The notes under the pieces were generated by a model. It was not told where the DNA came from, did no database searches, and saw only the letters and a list, made by a program, of their open reading frames with translations. Source: Pseudomonas sp. Choline-02u-1 (GTDB taxonomy: Bacteria; Pseudomonadota; Gammaproteobacteria; Pseudomonadales; Pseudomonadaceae). Taken from it: a stretch of 64,000 nt of DNA. Position 1 is the first letter of the stretch. Each line of letters opens with the position of its first letter. A program made the translations under genes and the position numbers. The stretch spans positions 361,148-425,147 of the forward strand of contig NZ_PJBC01000004.1 in assembly GCF_002836515.1 (NCBI RefSeq), read 5' to 3'. Shown here piece by piece: positions 44,678-53,683 of this stretch.

Positions 44678-46737
44678 AGGGGCGCTCCATCGGGCAGCGG
44701 TTCTTCAGGCTCGGCGCTGGAGACGAATTCGACGCCGGGCAGCAAGGCCAGACGCAGGCCGCTCAAGGCGTGCAACAGGTGCAGACGGGTTTCGTCGTCG
44801 CCCTGGCCGGTCAGCGCACGGCGGGTACGATCAAGTGTCATCAGCAGACCGCTCGGTGCCGGCAAGCGTTCGCCGGATTTGAGGCAGGCGCGGAAATACT
44901 CGCCGACCTCGGTCACCACTTGTCGCAACAGGGCGTTTGGCACGCCAGTCACGCGCGGGGTATAGGCGAGCAGATCGAGCATGTTCAGGCCGACACGCAC
45001 TTCGCGCATTGCGATGCCGGTGTCCTGGCCGGTCAGGGCCAGACGCGGCAGGTGCTGCATCAACCGATCAAGCAACTGCACGCCCAACTGCCGATGCTCG
45101 GCGAGGCTGGCCGGTTCGGTCATGCTGACGATGTCCTTCCAGCTGAACCGGGTCAGGCGTTTGGCCGCCAGCTCGGCGCCGAACGGCCGTGCCACCAGCG
45201 TCCAGATAAACGCGAACAACAGCCCCAGCGGTCCGGCGAGGTTGGAGTTGGCGAAGGCGAAAAAGTCCGCGTCGTAGGCACCCTGAATGCTGATGAACGA
45301 CGACGTGTTGACCAGCGTCAACAACATGCCGAGGTAGAAACGCGGCTGCACCGTCAGCGTGCCGATGCAAATGAACGGCACGGCAAACGCCAGCACCAGC
45401 ATCGGGAAATCATGCAGGTTGGGCAGAATCAGAAACAGGTAAAGGCTGGCGAACAGCACCGACATCCCGGTCCAGAAAAAGAACCGGTAAATCTGCGGCG
45501 CCGGGTCGTCCATCGAGGCGAAGAAACTGCACGCTACCGCCGCCAGGATCACCGCGCTGCCGCCGTCCGGCCAGCCGAGCAAAATCCACAGCACGGACGC
45601 GACGATGATCGCCAGAATGGTCGAGGCCACCGAGTACAGCATCAGCCCGCGATCGATGAACGGCGTCAAACGGCCAAGTCGCCAGTGCCGATAGACCGCG
45701 CGCCAGCTGTCCTGGCGCTCGTACAGAATCGCATCCTGCAGGCTGCGGCAGTCCTGCCACAAATCGATGAATTCACCGAGGCGGTAAATCGCGTTGGAGA
45801 ACAGCAACTGTTTGCGGTCTTCCAGTGCTTCGGCGCTGGGTTGCAGCGCGTCGAGTTGATCTCTCAGGGCTTGCCAGCGCGCAAGGTTGGCGTCTGCGTG
45901 GCCCAGCCATTCACGGGTCGCCGTCAGCAGCGGCTGGAATTTTTCCACCAGTTCCGGCGTGCGGCGTTCAAGGGCATACAGCGAATCCTCGAGGGCATCG
46001 ATCACCGGCAGCAGGTGAATCATTCGTCCGCGCAGCTCCTTGGTGTTGCGCACGGTTTGAGGCCGCGCGCCTTCATGGGGCAACTGGCCGATCATCAATT
46101 CGAGGCTGTTGAAATTGGCGACCATGGCCATGCGCAACGCGGTGACTTCTTCCGGCTGCACATCGCGACTGAGGAACTTCAGGCTGTAGCTCGTCGCATC
46201 GGCGAACCACTTGCTCACCGCATCGTTGAACACCGGCGCCAGCCGACGCGGCCAGAACATCGCACCGACCACCGCAGCGACGGCGATGCCAAGGAAAATC
46301 TCTTCGGTACGCGCCTCGGCTACGTCCCACACCGCGAGCGGATTATCCACCACCGGCAGGGCAATCAGCGGCAAGGTGTAGCCGGCCAGCATTAGCGCAT
46401 AGCTGTTGGCGGTGCGCAGATGCAGAGACATGAACAGCAGAATGCCGGTCCACAACGCGATCACCACCACCAGCACGTACGGGCTCTGCACGAACATCGG
46501 CACGAACAGCACCGCCGCCGCCGCGCCCAGGAAAGTGCCCGCCGCGCGGTACAGCGCCTTGGAACTGGTCGGGCCGAGAAACGGGCTGGAGACGATGTAC
46601 ACCGTGGCCATCGCCCAGTACGGACGCGGCATTTGCATGAGCAAGGCGATGTACAGCGCAATCATCGACGCTGCAAAGGTACGGACCCCGTAAAACCAGT
46701 CACGGGCCGGCGGCATGCCAGTGAAAAAACCGTTCAA
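44674..46737 (-). CDS. FUSC-family aromatic-acid exporter (AaeB-like)
   Basis: The 687-aa product has two blocks of about six membrane helices (about 20-170 and 360-510), each followed by a cytoplasmic helical domain, as in FUSC/AaeB proteins. YWAMATVYIVSSPFLGPTSSKALYRAAGTFLGA is the characteristic segment. AaeB-like pumps export aromatic carboxylates. It follows the MarR gene with a 4-bp overlap and precedes DUF1656, AaeA-like and OMF genes in one operon. Confidence 0.93.
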   Translation of the reverse strand: MNGFFTGMPPARDWFYGVRTFAASMIALYIALLMQMPRPYWAMATVYIVSSPFLGPTSSKALYRAAGTFLGAAAAVLFVPMFVQSPYVLVVVIALWTGILLFMSLHLRTANSYALMLAGYTLPLIALPVVDNPLAVWDVAEARTEEIFLGIAVAAVVGAMFWPRRLAPVFNDAVSKWFADATSYSLKFLSRDVQPEEVTALRMAMVANFNSLELMIGQLPHEGARPQTVRNTKELRGRMIHLLPVIDALEDSLYALERRTPELVEKFQPLLTATREWLGHADANLARWQALRDQLDALQPSAEALEDRKQLLFSNAIYRLGEFIDLWQDCRSLQDAILYERQDSWRAVYRHWRLGRLTPFIDRGLMLYSVASTILAIIVASVLWILLGWPDGGSAVILAAVACSFFASMDDPAPQIYRFFFWTGMSVLFASLYLFLILPNLHDFPMLVLAFAVPFICIGTLTVQPRFYLGMLLTLVNTSSFISIQGAYDADFFAFANSNLAGPLGLLFAFIWTLVARPFGAELAAKRLTRFSWKDIVSMTEPASLAEHRQLGVQLLDRLMQHLPRLALTGQDTGIAMREVRVGLNMLDLLAYTPRVTGVPNALLRQVVTEVGEYFRACLKSGERLPAPSGLLMTLDRTRRALTGQGDDETRLHLLHALSGLRLALLPGVEFVSSAEPEEPLPDGAPL

Positions 46738-47189
46738 GAATTGTCCACCACAGGCGAACGCGCCGCCTCAAAAGCCTTGAGTACCCGAAGCGTAGCTTCC
46801 AGATCGCTGCGCTCGATGCCTTCCAGCACTTCGTGGCGCAAGCGCACCAGCTCGGCCTCGACCGCTTGCACCAACTCGCGGCCGGTATCGGTCAGGCTCA
46901 GGCACTTGGCGCGGCGATCCTGGGCATCTTCGGTGCGACAGACGTAACCGGCATGGCACAGCTGATCAAGCAACCGCACCAGCGACGGACTCTCCATCCC
47001 GGCAGCTTGGGCGACTTGCACCTGGCGCACGCCCTCGCCCAGACGCCCGATCATTAACAATGGAACGGCGCAGGCTTCGGAAATTCCGTAGTTGACCAGC
47101 GTGGTCTGGCAGATCTTCCGCCAATGCCGGGCGGCCACCACCATGGCACTGCTGATGTTCATCTGGAGACTGTCGAGGGAATCGGACAC
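46734..47189 (-). CDS. MarR-family repressor of the AaeB-like operon
   Basis: The 151-aa product has a MarR winged helix: LLMIGRLGEGVRQVQVAQAAGMESPSLVRLLDQL is the helix-turn-helix and VCRTEDAQDRRAKCLSLTDTGREL is the wing with the DRR motif. It is the first gene of the efflux operon and overlaps the pump gene. A palindrome 16-31 bp upstream of its start is a plausible operator, so autorepression relieved by phenolic ligands is expected. Confidence 0.93.
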   Translation of the reverse strand: MSDSLDSLQMNISSAMVVAARHWRKICQTTLVNYGISEACAVPLLMIGRLGEGVRQVQVAQAAGMESPSLVRLLDQLCHAGYVCRTEDAQDRRAKCLSLTDTGRELVQAVEAELVRLRHEVLEGIERSDLEATLRVLKAFEAARSPVVDNS

Positions 47190-47204
47190 GGGATAACGGA
47201 CACT

Positions 47205-47220
47205 GTTAGTTTGCTAACTA
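47205..47220 (-). promoter_or_regulatory. candidate MarR operator
   Basis: TAGTTTGCTAACTA (47207-47220) is a 5-bp inverted repeat with a 4-bp centre, and GTTAGTTTGCTAAC overlaps it in a second register. Its form matches typical MarR boxes, and it lies just upstream of the marR start at 47189. Confidence 0.65.
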
Positions 47221-47315
47221 TCAATATCGCATTGGAGGGGAATTTCAGTCAAGTTTTGAAACAAATCTCTCCGTTAGTCGCCCTACTTGACTCAAAGCTT
47301 TCTCCATCGATACTT

Positions 47316-47333
47316 ACAAGGTATATACGTTGT
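47316..47333 (+). promoter_or_regulatory. candidate ParD autoregulatory palindrome
   Basis: ACAAGGTATATACGTTGT is palindromic at 16 of 18 positions and lies 24 bp upstream of the antitoxin start. Ribbon-helix-helix antitoxins usually bind such sites over their own promoter. Confidence 0.45.
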
Positions 47334-47357
47334 CATCACCAAATTCAGGAGCCTGAT

Positions 47358-47636
47358 ATGTCAAAACAAGCCGTTTTCACCATGAAACTGGAGCCGGAAC
47401 TGCGGGAGGAGTTCATGGCGGAAGCCGAAGCGGCACACCGGCCTGCGTCGCAAATAATGCGAGACATGATGCGTCAGTATGTTCAAACCCAGCGAGAGAC
47501 CCGCGAATATGAAGCGTTCCTGCAACGCAAGATTGAAATCGCTCGGGAATCCGTACGTACAGGAGACGGATTGAACAACGAAGACGTAGAAGCAGCGTTC
47601 GCGGCAAAGCGCAGGCAGGCAGAAGATCACCTATGA
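47358..47636 (+). CDS. ParD/RHH-type antitoxin
   Basis: The 92-aa product begins MSKQAVFTMKLEPELREEFMAEAEAAHRPASQIMRDMMRQYV, a ribbon-helix-helix DNA-binding domain. The C-terminal half is charged and probably wraps the toxin. It overlaps the toxin gene by 4 bp. The frame is open upstream to 47124 through the MarR promoter, which is not coding. Confidence 0.88.
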   Translation: MSKQAVFTMKLEPELREEFMAEAEAAHRPASQIMRDMMRQYVQTQRETREYEAFLQRKIEIARESVRTGDGLNNEDVEAAFAAKRRQAEDHL

Positions 47637-47950
47637 AAATCATATGGACGCCAGTTGCCGCACAGGATCGTGCAGACATTTGGGACTACCTGCAGGCCGC
47701 CAACCCAAGAGCGGCCATCGAAATGGATCTGCGCTTCAGCGAAGCGGTTCATCGCCTTTCCGACAATCCGTTGATTGGCCGTGCCGGCATCATTGCCGGT
47801 ACGCGCGAGGTGATTCCTCATCCCAGTTACCGTCTTGTCTATCAAACGGAGCGAGATGCCGTCTGGATCATGGCGCTGGTGCATACGGCACGGACTTGGC
47901 CTCAGCCGAAGTCATCAGCCCGTCCCTTCCGCAACATCACATTCAACTGA
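47633..47950 (+). CDS. ParE/RelE-family toxin
   Basis: The 105-aa product has the ParE/RelE pattern: IIWTPVAAQDRADIWDYLQAANPRAAIEMDLRF, RLSDNPLIGRAGIIAGTREVIPHPSYRLVYQTERDAVWIMALVHTAR. ParE members poison gyrase and RelE members cut mRNA; the Arg/His pattern does not decide. Its last 49 bp overlap the 3' end of the convergent DUF2789 gene, and its tail WPQPKSSARPFRNITFN is read from that overlap. Confidence 0.88.
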   Translation: MKIIWTPVAAQDRADIWDYLQAANPRAAIEMDLRFSEAVHRLSDNPLIGRAGIIAGTREVIPHPSYRLVYQTERDAVWIMALVHTARTWPQPKSSARPFRNITFN

Positions 47951-48156
47951 TCCACCACCTCCGCCCAATCCGCATCGTCGAGAATCTCCTCGCGCAGAAA
48001 CTGCGCCTGACCTGCTGTCCAGAAAAACGCGTCGGCCAGATGCAATTCCGGCTTGAGCGGCGAATGGCTGGCGATGAATTTGTCGATGCCGGTCGGGTCG
48101 TCAGCGAGGCCAAGCTGTTTGAACAGGGCCGGTAAGCTGTGCTGCGGATTTTCCAT
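47902..48156 (-). CDS. DUF2789 family protein
   Basis: From ATG 48156 the product is 84 aa: MENPQHSLPALFKQLGLADDPTGIDKFIASHSPL, then LHLADAFFWTAGQAQFLREEILDDADWAEVVDQLN. This is the conserved DUF2789 pattern of gammaproteobacteria, of unknown function. The 3' end overlaps the toxin gene on the other strand. Confidence 0.9.
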   Translation of the reverse strand: MENPQHSLPALFKQLGLADDPTGIDKFIASHSPLKPELHLADAFFWTAGQAQFLREEILDDADWAEVVDQLNVMLRKGRADDFG

Positions 48157-48234
48157 GATGCAACCTCCTCTGCAGTCCAGGTCCGGCGTTGCGCCGTTTA
48201 CTGCAGTGGAGTTGATCATAGCTGTCGCTGCGGT

Positions 48235-49803
48235 TCAGGGTCTGGCGACATCCGGCGAGCCTGCGGCCAGGTGCGCTGCCGGGTAGACCGATTGCCATCC
48301 GCCGCCCAACGCCTTGTACAAACCGACCATCGCCAGGGAAACGCCGGTCGAGCTTTCCACCCATTGTTCCTGCGTGGCGAGCAAGGCGCTTTGCACGGTG
48401 AGAACGTTGACGAAATCGACCACGCCTTCAACGTATTGCTGCTGCGCAGTGCGCAGGGCGATGCGGTTCTGGCGCACGGCTTCGGCGAGGCTGTCGCGAC
48501 GGCGCTGGCTGGCGTTGTACGCGGTCAGTTGATCGTCGATTTCATGCCAGGCGCGCAGCACAGTCTGCTGGTAGGCGATGGCCGCTTCCTGCTGTTGGGC
48601 TTCACGCAGTTGCAGCATGCCGCGCAGGCGCCCACCGTCGAACAGCGGCAGGCTGAATTGCGGGCCGATGCCGAAGGCACGCGAGCCCCATGAACCGAAA
48701 TCGCTCAGTTGCATCGCCTGCGAACCGAGGTTGCCGGACAGGGTGATGCGCGGATAGAAATCGCCCTTGGCCACGCCGATGTTGGCGGTGGCGGCGTGCA
48801 GACGCGCTTCGGCCTGGCGGATATCCGGGCGGCGCTCGGCCAGTTCCGACGGCAGGCCGATCGCGACTTGCAGCGGCGACTGCGGCACTGCCGCGTCTTT
48901 GGACAATGCTTGAGCGAGTGCCTGCGGCGGCTCGCCCATCAACAGACTGATCGCGTTGATCAGTTGCGCCTGACGCTGCTCAAGCGCTGGCAGCCGTGCT
49001 TCGATGGCGGCGACTTGCGCGGCGGCTTCGGCGACGTCGAGATCGGTCGCCACGCCATCGGCCAGCCGCAGCTGCGAGAGTTTCAGGCTATGCCGGGCGA
49101 CGTCGAGGTTCTGCTCGGTGACGGCGCGGGTATTCTGCACGCCGCGCAGCTGAATGTAATTTTGCGCGGTGTCGGCGAGAACGGTCAGCAGCACACCGCG
49201 ACGATCGTTTTCCGCCACTTCGAGATTGGCGTCAGCGGCTTCGGTTTCACGGCGCACGCGACCCCAGAAATCCAGTTCCCATGAGGCCGAGAAACCGGCA
49301 TCCCACAGGTTGAAAGCCGAATCACCGTTATTTCCCGATGGATCGTTCAAGCCTTCGCCGCTGTTGCGTTTACGTGCGTAGCTGCCGCTGGCGGCGCTGT
49401 TCGGATAACGCTCGGCGGTGATTACCTGGCGCGCGGCGCGGCTTTGTTGCAGGCGGCTGCTGGCCAGTTGCAGATCGAGGTTGCTGTTCAGCGCGCGTTG
49501 GGTGAGCGCGGAAAGCTGCGGGTCGTGGAAGGTTTCCCACCAGCGTTCGTTCAAGGGTTCGCTGACGGCCTCGCTTGGGGCGGACCGGGCCGGTTTGGCC
49601 CAGTCGGCAGGTTGAGGGGCTTCGGGTTTCTGGAAGTCTGGGCCGACAGTGCAGGCGGTGAGACTCATTGTGAGCAAGGCACTGAAGGTTAGCTGCTGCC
49701 ACTGGCGTTTTCGCGAGCAGGCTCGCTCCCACATTCTGCAATGCGTTGTCCCTGTGGGAGCGAGCCTGCTCGCGTAGGCGCCAGCCGATTCAACACCGAT
49801 CAT
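48235..49803 (-). CDS. outer-membrane efflux factor (NodT/OprM family) with REP-derived N-terminus
   Basis: The mature part is a normal NodT lipoprotein: lipobox LTAC then TVGPDFQKPEAP, two TolC repeats and a full-length C-terminus. The start is odd. The ATG at 49803 overlaps the EmrA-like stop (ATGA), as expected for coupling. Between it and the hydrophobic signal segment (LTFSALLTMSLTAC) lies a REP doublet (49712-49774) read in frame as Ala/Arg-rich sequence. A second ATG (49734) inside the REP would give a signal peptide starting MWERACSRKRQW. Either way the REP DNA supplies the N-terminal region. It is the last gene of the EmrAB-like operon. Confidence 0.85.
   Translation of the reverse strand: MIGVESAGAYASRLAPTGTTHCRMWERACSRKRQWQQLTFSALLTMSLTACTVGPDFQKPEAPQPADWAKPARSAPSEAVSEPLNERWWETFHDPQLSALTQRALNSNLDLQLASSRLQQSRAARQVITAERYPNSAASGSYARKRNSGEGLNDPSGNNGDSAFNLWDAGFSASWELDFWGRVRRETEAADANLEVAENDRRGVLLTVLADTAQNYIQLRGVQNTRAVTEQNLDVARHSLKLSQLRLADGVATDLDVAEAAAQVAAIEARLPALEQRQAQLINAISLLMGEPPQALAQALSKDAAVPQSPLQVAIGLPSELAERRPDIRQAEARLHAATANIGVAKGDFYPRITLSGNLGSQAMQLSDFGSWGSRAFGIGPQFSLPLFDGGRLRGMLQLREAQQQEAAIAYQQTVLRAWHEIDDQLTAYNASQRRRDSLAEAVRQNRIALRTAQQQYVEGVVDFVNVLTVQSALLATQEQWVESSTGVSLAMVGLYKALGGGWQSVYPAAHLAAGSPDVARP
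49712..49774. repeat. REP doublet (GGGAGCGAGCCTGCTCGCG family) inside a coding region
   Basis: CGCGAGCAGGCTCGCTCCCACA (49712-49733) and its exact complement (49753-49774) flank a 19-bp centre. This is the second REP family of the window. It lies within the 5' end of the outer-membrane factor gene. Confidence 0.92.
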
Positions 49804-50867
49804 CGCTGCGTTACCTCGCGCCCGGACGCCTTTGAGCTGGCGGTATCAATACTCGCCTCCACCGACATCCCCACCCGCAACCGCTCGGCCAGTGGCTGGC
49901 CCGGTTCCAGCACGATCTTCACCGGAATCCGCTGCACAACCTTGGTGAAGTTGCCCGTCGCGTTGTCCGGTTTCACCGCCGCAAAGGTCACGCCAGTTGC
50001 CGGCGCAATGCTCTCGACGCGGCCAGTCAGGGCTTCACCGCCCAAGCTGTCGACCCGCACTTGCACATCCTGCCCGGGCTGCACGTCGGTCAACTGGGTT
50101 TCCTGAAAATTGGCCACCACATAGGCCTGCTGCAACGGCACCACCGCCAACAGCTTGCTGCCCGGCGTGACGTAGGCGCCGACGCGCACCGCACGCTCGC
50201 CGATCATGCCGTCCTGCGGCGCGGTGATGCGCGTATAGGACAAGTTGAAACTGGCGATTTCCAGCGCCGCCTGCGCGTGTTTCAGATTGCCTTCGGCGGC
50301 GTTGCGCTGGGCGGTGAGAATTTCGACCTGTTTGCGTTCGGCCGCCAGCTTCGCGGTCGCGGTGTCGAGGCGCGCCGAGGCCTGATCGATGCGCGTGCGC
50401 GCCTGCTGCGCGTTCTGCACGGTGCCGGCGCCGACACCGGCGAGATGGTTGTAGCGGTTCAGTTCCTGCTGCGCAAAAGCCATTTCCGCTTTGGCCGAGA
50501 CCACGGTGGCCTGCGCCTGAGCGATTAGCGAAGCCTGCCGCTCGAGAGTCGCGTTGGCGTTCTGCAACTGCGCCCGCGCGACCAGGGTTTGCGCATCCGC
50601 CGCTTCCGCCGCTGCGCGCAAATCACGGTCATCGATCAGCGCCAGCAACTGCCCGGCCTTGACCTGCTGGTTGTCTTCGACCAGCACCTGCTTGATGAAC
50701 CCGGCCACGCGCGGCACAACCAGGGTGTAGTCGGCGGAGACGAAGGCGTCGTTGGTGGTTTGCTCGGTGCGTTGGCCGAACAGCCCGGGCATTGCCAGGT
50801 ACACCAGCACGCCTACCGCCAGCGCGGCAGCCACGGCCACCGCAAGTTTTTGCTTGGATTGAGTCAT
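49800..50867 (-). CDS. EmrA/HlyD-type membrane-fusion protein
   Basis: The 355-aa product has an N-terminal helix (LAVAVAAALAVGVLVYLAMPGLF), barrel and lipoyl segments (DAFVSADYTLVVPRVAGFIKQVLVEDNQQVKAGQLLALID), a long coiled-coil hairpin and the return ITAPQDGMIGERAVRVGAYV. It bridges the MFS pump and the outer-membrane factor. It lies 27 bp after the EmrB-like gene. Confidence 0.93.
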   Translation of the reverse strand: MTQSKQKLAVAVAAALAVGVLVYLAMPGLFGQRTEQTTNDAFVSADYTLVVPRVAGFIKQVLVEDNQQVKAGQLLALIDDRDLRAAAEAADAQTLVARAQLQNANATLERQASLIAQAQATVVSAKAEMAFAQQELNRYNHLAGVGAGTVQNAQQARTRIDQASARLDTATAKLAAERKQVEILTAQRNAAEGNLKHAQAALEIASFNLSYTRITAPQDGMIGERAVRVGAYVTPGSKLLAVVPLQQAYVVANFQETQLTDVQPGQDVQVRVDSLGGEALTGRVESIAPATGVTFAAVKPDNATGNFTKVVQRIPVKIVLEPGQPLAERLRVGMSVEASIDTASSKASGREVTQR

Positions 50868-50894
50868 AAAAAACCTTCAGTTTCAGTGCAGCAA

Positions 50895-52433
50895 TCAGGA
50901 CGGCGCGCGCGGCGGATAAATCCGCGTCGGCAGCCAGAAAATCAGCAGAATCAACGCCACGGCAACGCCGGCCATGCATACGTAGAGATCGGACGAAGTC
51001 AGCACCACGGCCTGCTCGTGCAAGCGGTGGGCGAGGCCCGGATCGCTGTGATCGGCCAGCGGCGAATTGCCGAGGCTGTCGACCAACATGCTCGAATGAA
51101 AATGCAGGCGCGATGTGGTCAGCGCTTCGATGACGCCGGTGGCAACCACTGCGGCAAGACCTTTGACGGTGTTGAACCACGCCGACGCGAACGGCCCTTC
51201 CATCGGCGTGATACTGCCGGTCGACAACATCAACAGCGGCAACACCGCCATCGGCTGACCGAAGATCTGCAGCCATTGCAGGACATAGAAATCATCGCGA
51301 ATCCACGCCGAGGTCAGGTGCGAACCGCCCAGACAGGACAACGTGAGCATGCCCAGACCGATGCCGAGCACCCAGCGACAATCGACCCAGCGCAAATTGC
51401 ACAGCGCCGCCACCAACGGCAGCGCAATCAGCTGCGGCAACGCAGCAATGAGCATGATCGGTGCGGTCTGCGCCGGACGATAACCTTGCACCTGCGCCAG
51501 ATAGCTCGACGGAATCAGCACTACCGCCAGTAGCACGATCAGCACGCCAGCGAGGGTAATCAGGGCGAACAACAGGTTGCGGATGCCGAGCATCTGCAGC
51601 TTGAAAAACGGAATCGGCTGCGACCATTCATTGATCATGAACGCCACCAACAGCAGCGAACCGGCGCCGAGTAATCCACAGATCAGATTCGACTCGAACC
51701 AGTCCAGGCGATTGCCCTGCAACAGGCCGATGACCAGCATGCAGATCGCCGGAAAGCCCAGCAGCAGGCCTTTCCAGTTGAATGACTTGAGCCGCTCCAG
51801 CCGCAGCGGATCCTGCGGCAAGCCGTAGGCAACGGCGACCATGGCGATCAGGCACGGCACGATGATCTGCCAGAAGGTCCATTGCCAGCCGACGTATTCA
51901 GTCCAAAGACCGGCCAGCGGCGTGCCGAGTCCCGGGCCAAACGTTGCGGTGAGCGCGTAGCCGGCCAGTCCGTACAGTTTGATGTTCGCCGGCAAAAAGC
52001 GCAGCGCGACGGTCATCAGCATCGGCGGCAGTGCACCGCCGGCCAGACCCTGGAGGATGCGCATCAACAACAGGCTTTCGTAATTCGGGGCAAACGGGCA
52101 CAGCACGCCGAGCAACGTAAACAGGCCGATGGCGCAAAGAGTGAAACGGCGCAGTGAGAAGGTTACCGAGCACCACGGCGCGAAGGCCATGGCCGCAACC
52201 GACGTGGCGGTGTAACTGGCGACCAGCCAGGTGCCTTCGTCATAGCCGATGTGCAGCGCGCCACGAATATCTGCGAGTGCGACTTTGGTGACCATCTCGT
52301 TGAGGCCCGAGACCAGCACGGCCAACAGCACGCCGACCAGACCAATGATGATCCGCGCCCCGAACACCGGTGGCGCAACCGCCGTCGCCGGGCTGGTCGC
52401 GGCGAGAGGCGCCGTGACCGTCAGGGATGTCAT
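50895..52433 (-). CDS. MFS multidrug exporter, DHA2/EmrB type
   Basis: The 512-aa product has about 14 predicted membrane helices with DHA2 motifs: LNEMVTKVALADIRGALHIGYDEGTWLVASY near the N-terminus and LLMRILQGLAGGALPPMLMTVAL (motif C region). It drives proton-coupled drug export with the EmrA-like and OMF partners downstream. The LysR gene lies upstream on the same strand, separated by 199 bp containing a REP doublet. Confidence 0.93.
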   Translation of the reverse strand: MTSLTVTAPLAATSPATAVAPPVFGARIIIGLVGVLLAVLVSGLNEMVTKVALADIRGALHIGYDEGTWLVASYTATSVAAMAFAPWCSVTFSLRRFTLCAIGLFTLLGVLCPFAPNYESLLLMRILQGLAGGALPPMLMTVALRFLPANIKLYGLAGYALTATFGPGLGTPLAGLWTEYVGWQWTFWQIIVPCLIAMVAVAYGLPQDPLRLERLKSFNWKGLLLGFPAICMLVIGLLQGNRLDWFESNLICGLLGAGSLLLVAFMINEWSQPIPFFKLQMLGIRNLLFALITLAGVLIVLLAVVLIPSSYLAQVQGYRPAQTAPIMLIAALPQLIALPLVAALCNLRWVDCRWVLGIGLGMLTLSCLGGSHLTSAWIRDDFYVLQWLQIFGQPMAVLPLLMLSTGSITPMEGPFASAWFNTVKGLAAVVATGVIEALTTSRLHFHSSMLVDSLGNSPLADHSDPGLAHRLHEQAVVLTSSDLYVCMAGVAVALILLIFWLPTRIYPPRAPS

Positions 52434-52540
52434 GAATGAAAACTCCGGGGGTGAAAATACCGGAGCATTTTAGTGGGGCTTGATGCTGACGAAAATTGAC
52501 TTATCGGCAGGTTATAAGTGCATTAAACACAAATATCAAA

Positions 52541-52623
52541 AGCAAAAGATCGCAGCCTTCGGCAGCTCCGACAGGTGAAATGCATTCCAGTGTGGGAGCT
52601 GCCGAAGGCTGCGATCTTTTGCT
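52541..52623. repeat. REP doublet with 29-bp perfect arms
   Basis: AGCAAAAGATCGCAGCCTTC begins the left arm (52541-52569) and its perfect complement occupies 52595-52623. It lies 10 bp past the LysR stop and upstream of the emrB-like promoter region. Confidence 0.95.
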
Positions 52624-52632
52624 TTGCTTTTT

Positions 52633-53550
52633 TTAGGGCTGTGCCGCCAGCCACGTTTCATCGCAGCAGGTCTTGAGGGTTTCGCGCAGCCAGCGATGCG
52701 CCGGATCCTTGTCGAAGCGTGGGTGCCAGGCCTGGGTCAGCATCAGCATCGGCAGCGGAATCGGCAGGTCGAATGAGCGCAGTTTCAAGCCCAGCCGCCG
52801 CACGCTGAGCAGCGCTTCTTTAGGCACCGGCAGGATCAGGTCGGAGTCGGGCAAGGCAAACATCGCCGCGTGGAAACTCGGCGCGATCACCGCCACCCGG
52901 CGCTCCAGTCCCAACGCATTCAACGCCGTGTCGATCGGGCCGCGAGCGATGCCACGGCGGGACATGCTGATGTGGGAGAAACCGGCGTAGCGCTCGGCAG
53001 TGATTTCGCCGTCGAGCAGCGGATGGTTCTCGCGCACCAGGCCGACGAAATGTGTAGAGAACAGGTTCTGCACCTTCACCTCCGGCGTGAGCGGTCGGGT
53101 ATTGCTGACGCTCAGATCGATGCGCCCTTCGCGCAGCGCCTCATCGTCGCCATCGCCTTCCGGGACGAAGCGCAATTCACAATGCGGAGCCAGTTGATCG
53201 AGGGTATCGAACAGTTTGCCGCCGTAGACGCCGACGAAAAAATCATTGGCGCGGATGCTGAAACGCCGCCGCAGGGTGCCCAGCTCTACGCTGTCGGCCG
53301 AACGGAACAGCAGCGCCGCCTGTTCGACCACATCTCGCACCTGTTCGCGTAACTCGAGGGCTTTGGGTGTCGGCACCAGACCACGCCCGGCGCGCACCAG
53401 TATCGGATCGCCGATGGCTTCGCGGATCCGCGTCAGGGTGCGACTCATGGCCGCCGGACTGAGGTTCATCCGCCGCGCCGCGCCGACCACACTGCCTTCG
53501 TCGAGCAAGGCGTCGAGGGCGACCAGAAGGTTCATGTCCGGGAGTTGCAT
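52633..53550 (-). CDS. LysR-family transcriptional regulator
   Basis: From ATG 53550 the product is 305 aa. The winged helix is at residues 3-65 (MNLLVALDALLDEGSVVGAARRMNLSPAAMSRTLTRIREAIGDPILVRAGRGLVPT) and a LysR substrate-binding domain follows. It sits upstream of the emrB-emrA-OMF operon on the same strand and is a reasonable candidate for its regulator, though LysR genes usually diverge from their target. A GTG three codons upstream is less likely. Confidence 0.9.
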   Translation of the reverse strand: MQLPDMNLLVALDALLDEGSVVGAARRMNLSPAAMSRTLTRIREAIGDPILVRAGRGLVPTPKALELREQVRDVVEQAALLFRSADSVELGTLRRRFSIRANDFFVGVYGGKLFDTLDQLAPHCELRFVPEGDGDDEALREGRIDLSVSNTRPLTPEVKVQNLFSTHFVGLVRENHPLLDGEITAERYAGFSHISMSRRGIARGPIDTALNALGLERRVAVIAPSFHAAMFALPDSDLILPVPKEALLSVRRLGLKLRSFDLPIPLPMLMLTQAWHPRFDKDPAHRWLRETLKTCCDETWLAAQP

Positions 53551-53605
53551 GCTGAGCACTCTTGGCTGATCTCAATTGATTCGGGCGCAATGCTAGCAGA
53601 TCAAC

Positions 53606-53676
53606 AGATCGCAGCCTTCGGCAGCTCCTACCAGAGGATCGCATTTGCTTGTAGGAGCTGCCGAAGGCTGCGATCT
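53606..53676. repeat. REP doublet with 26-bp perfect arms
   Basis: AGATCGCAGCCTTCGGCAGC begins the left arm (53606-53631); the exact inverted copy is 53651-53676. It lies between the ABC permease stop (53684) and the LysR start, and may stabilise the 3' end of the permease mRNA. Confidence 0.95.
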
Positions 53677-53683
53677 TTTCAGG

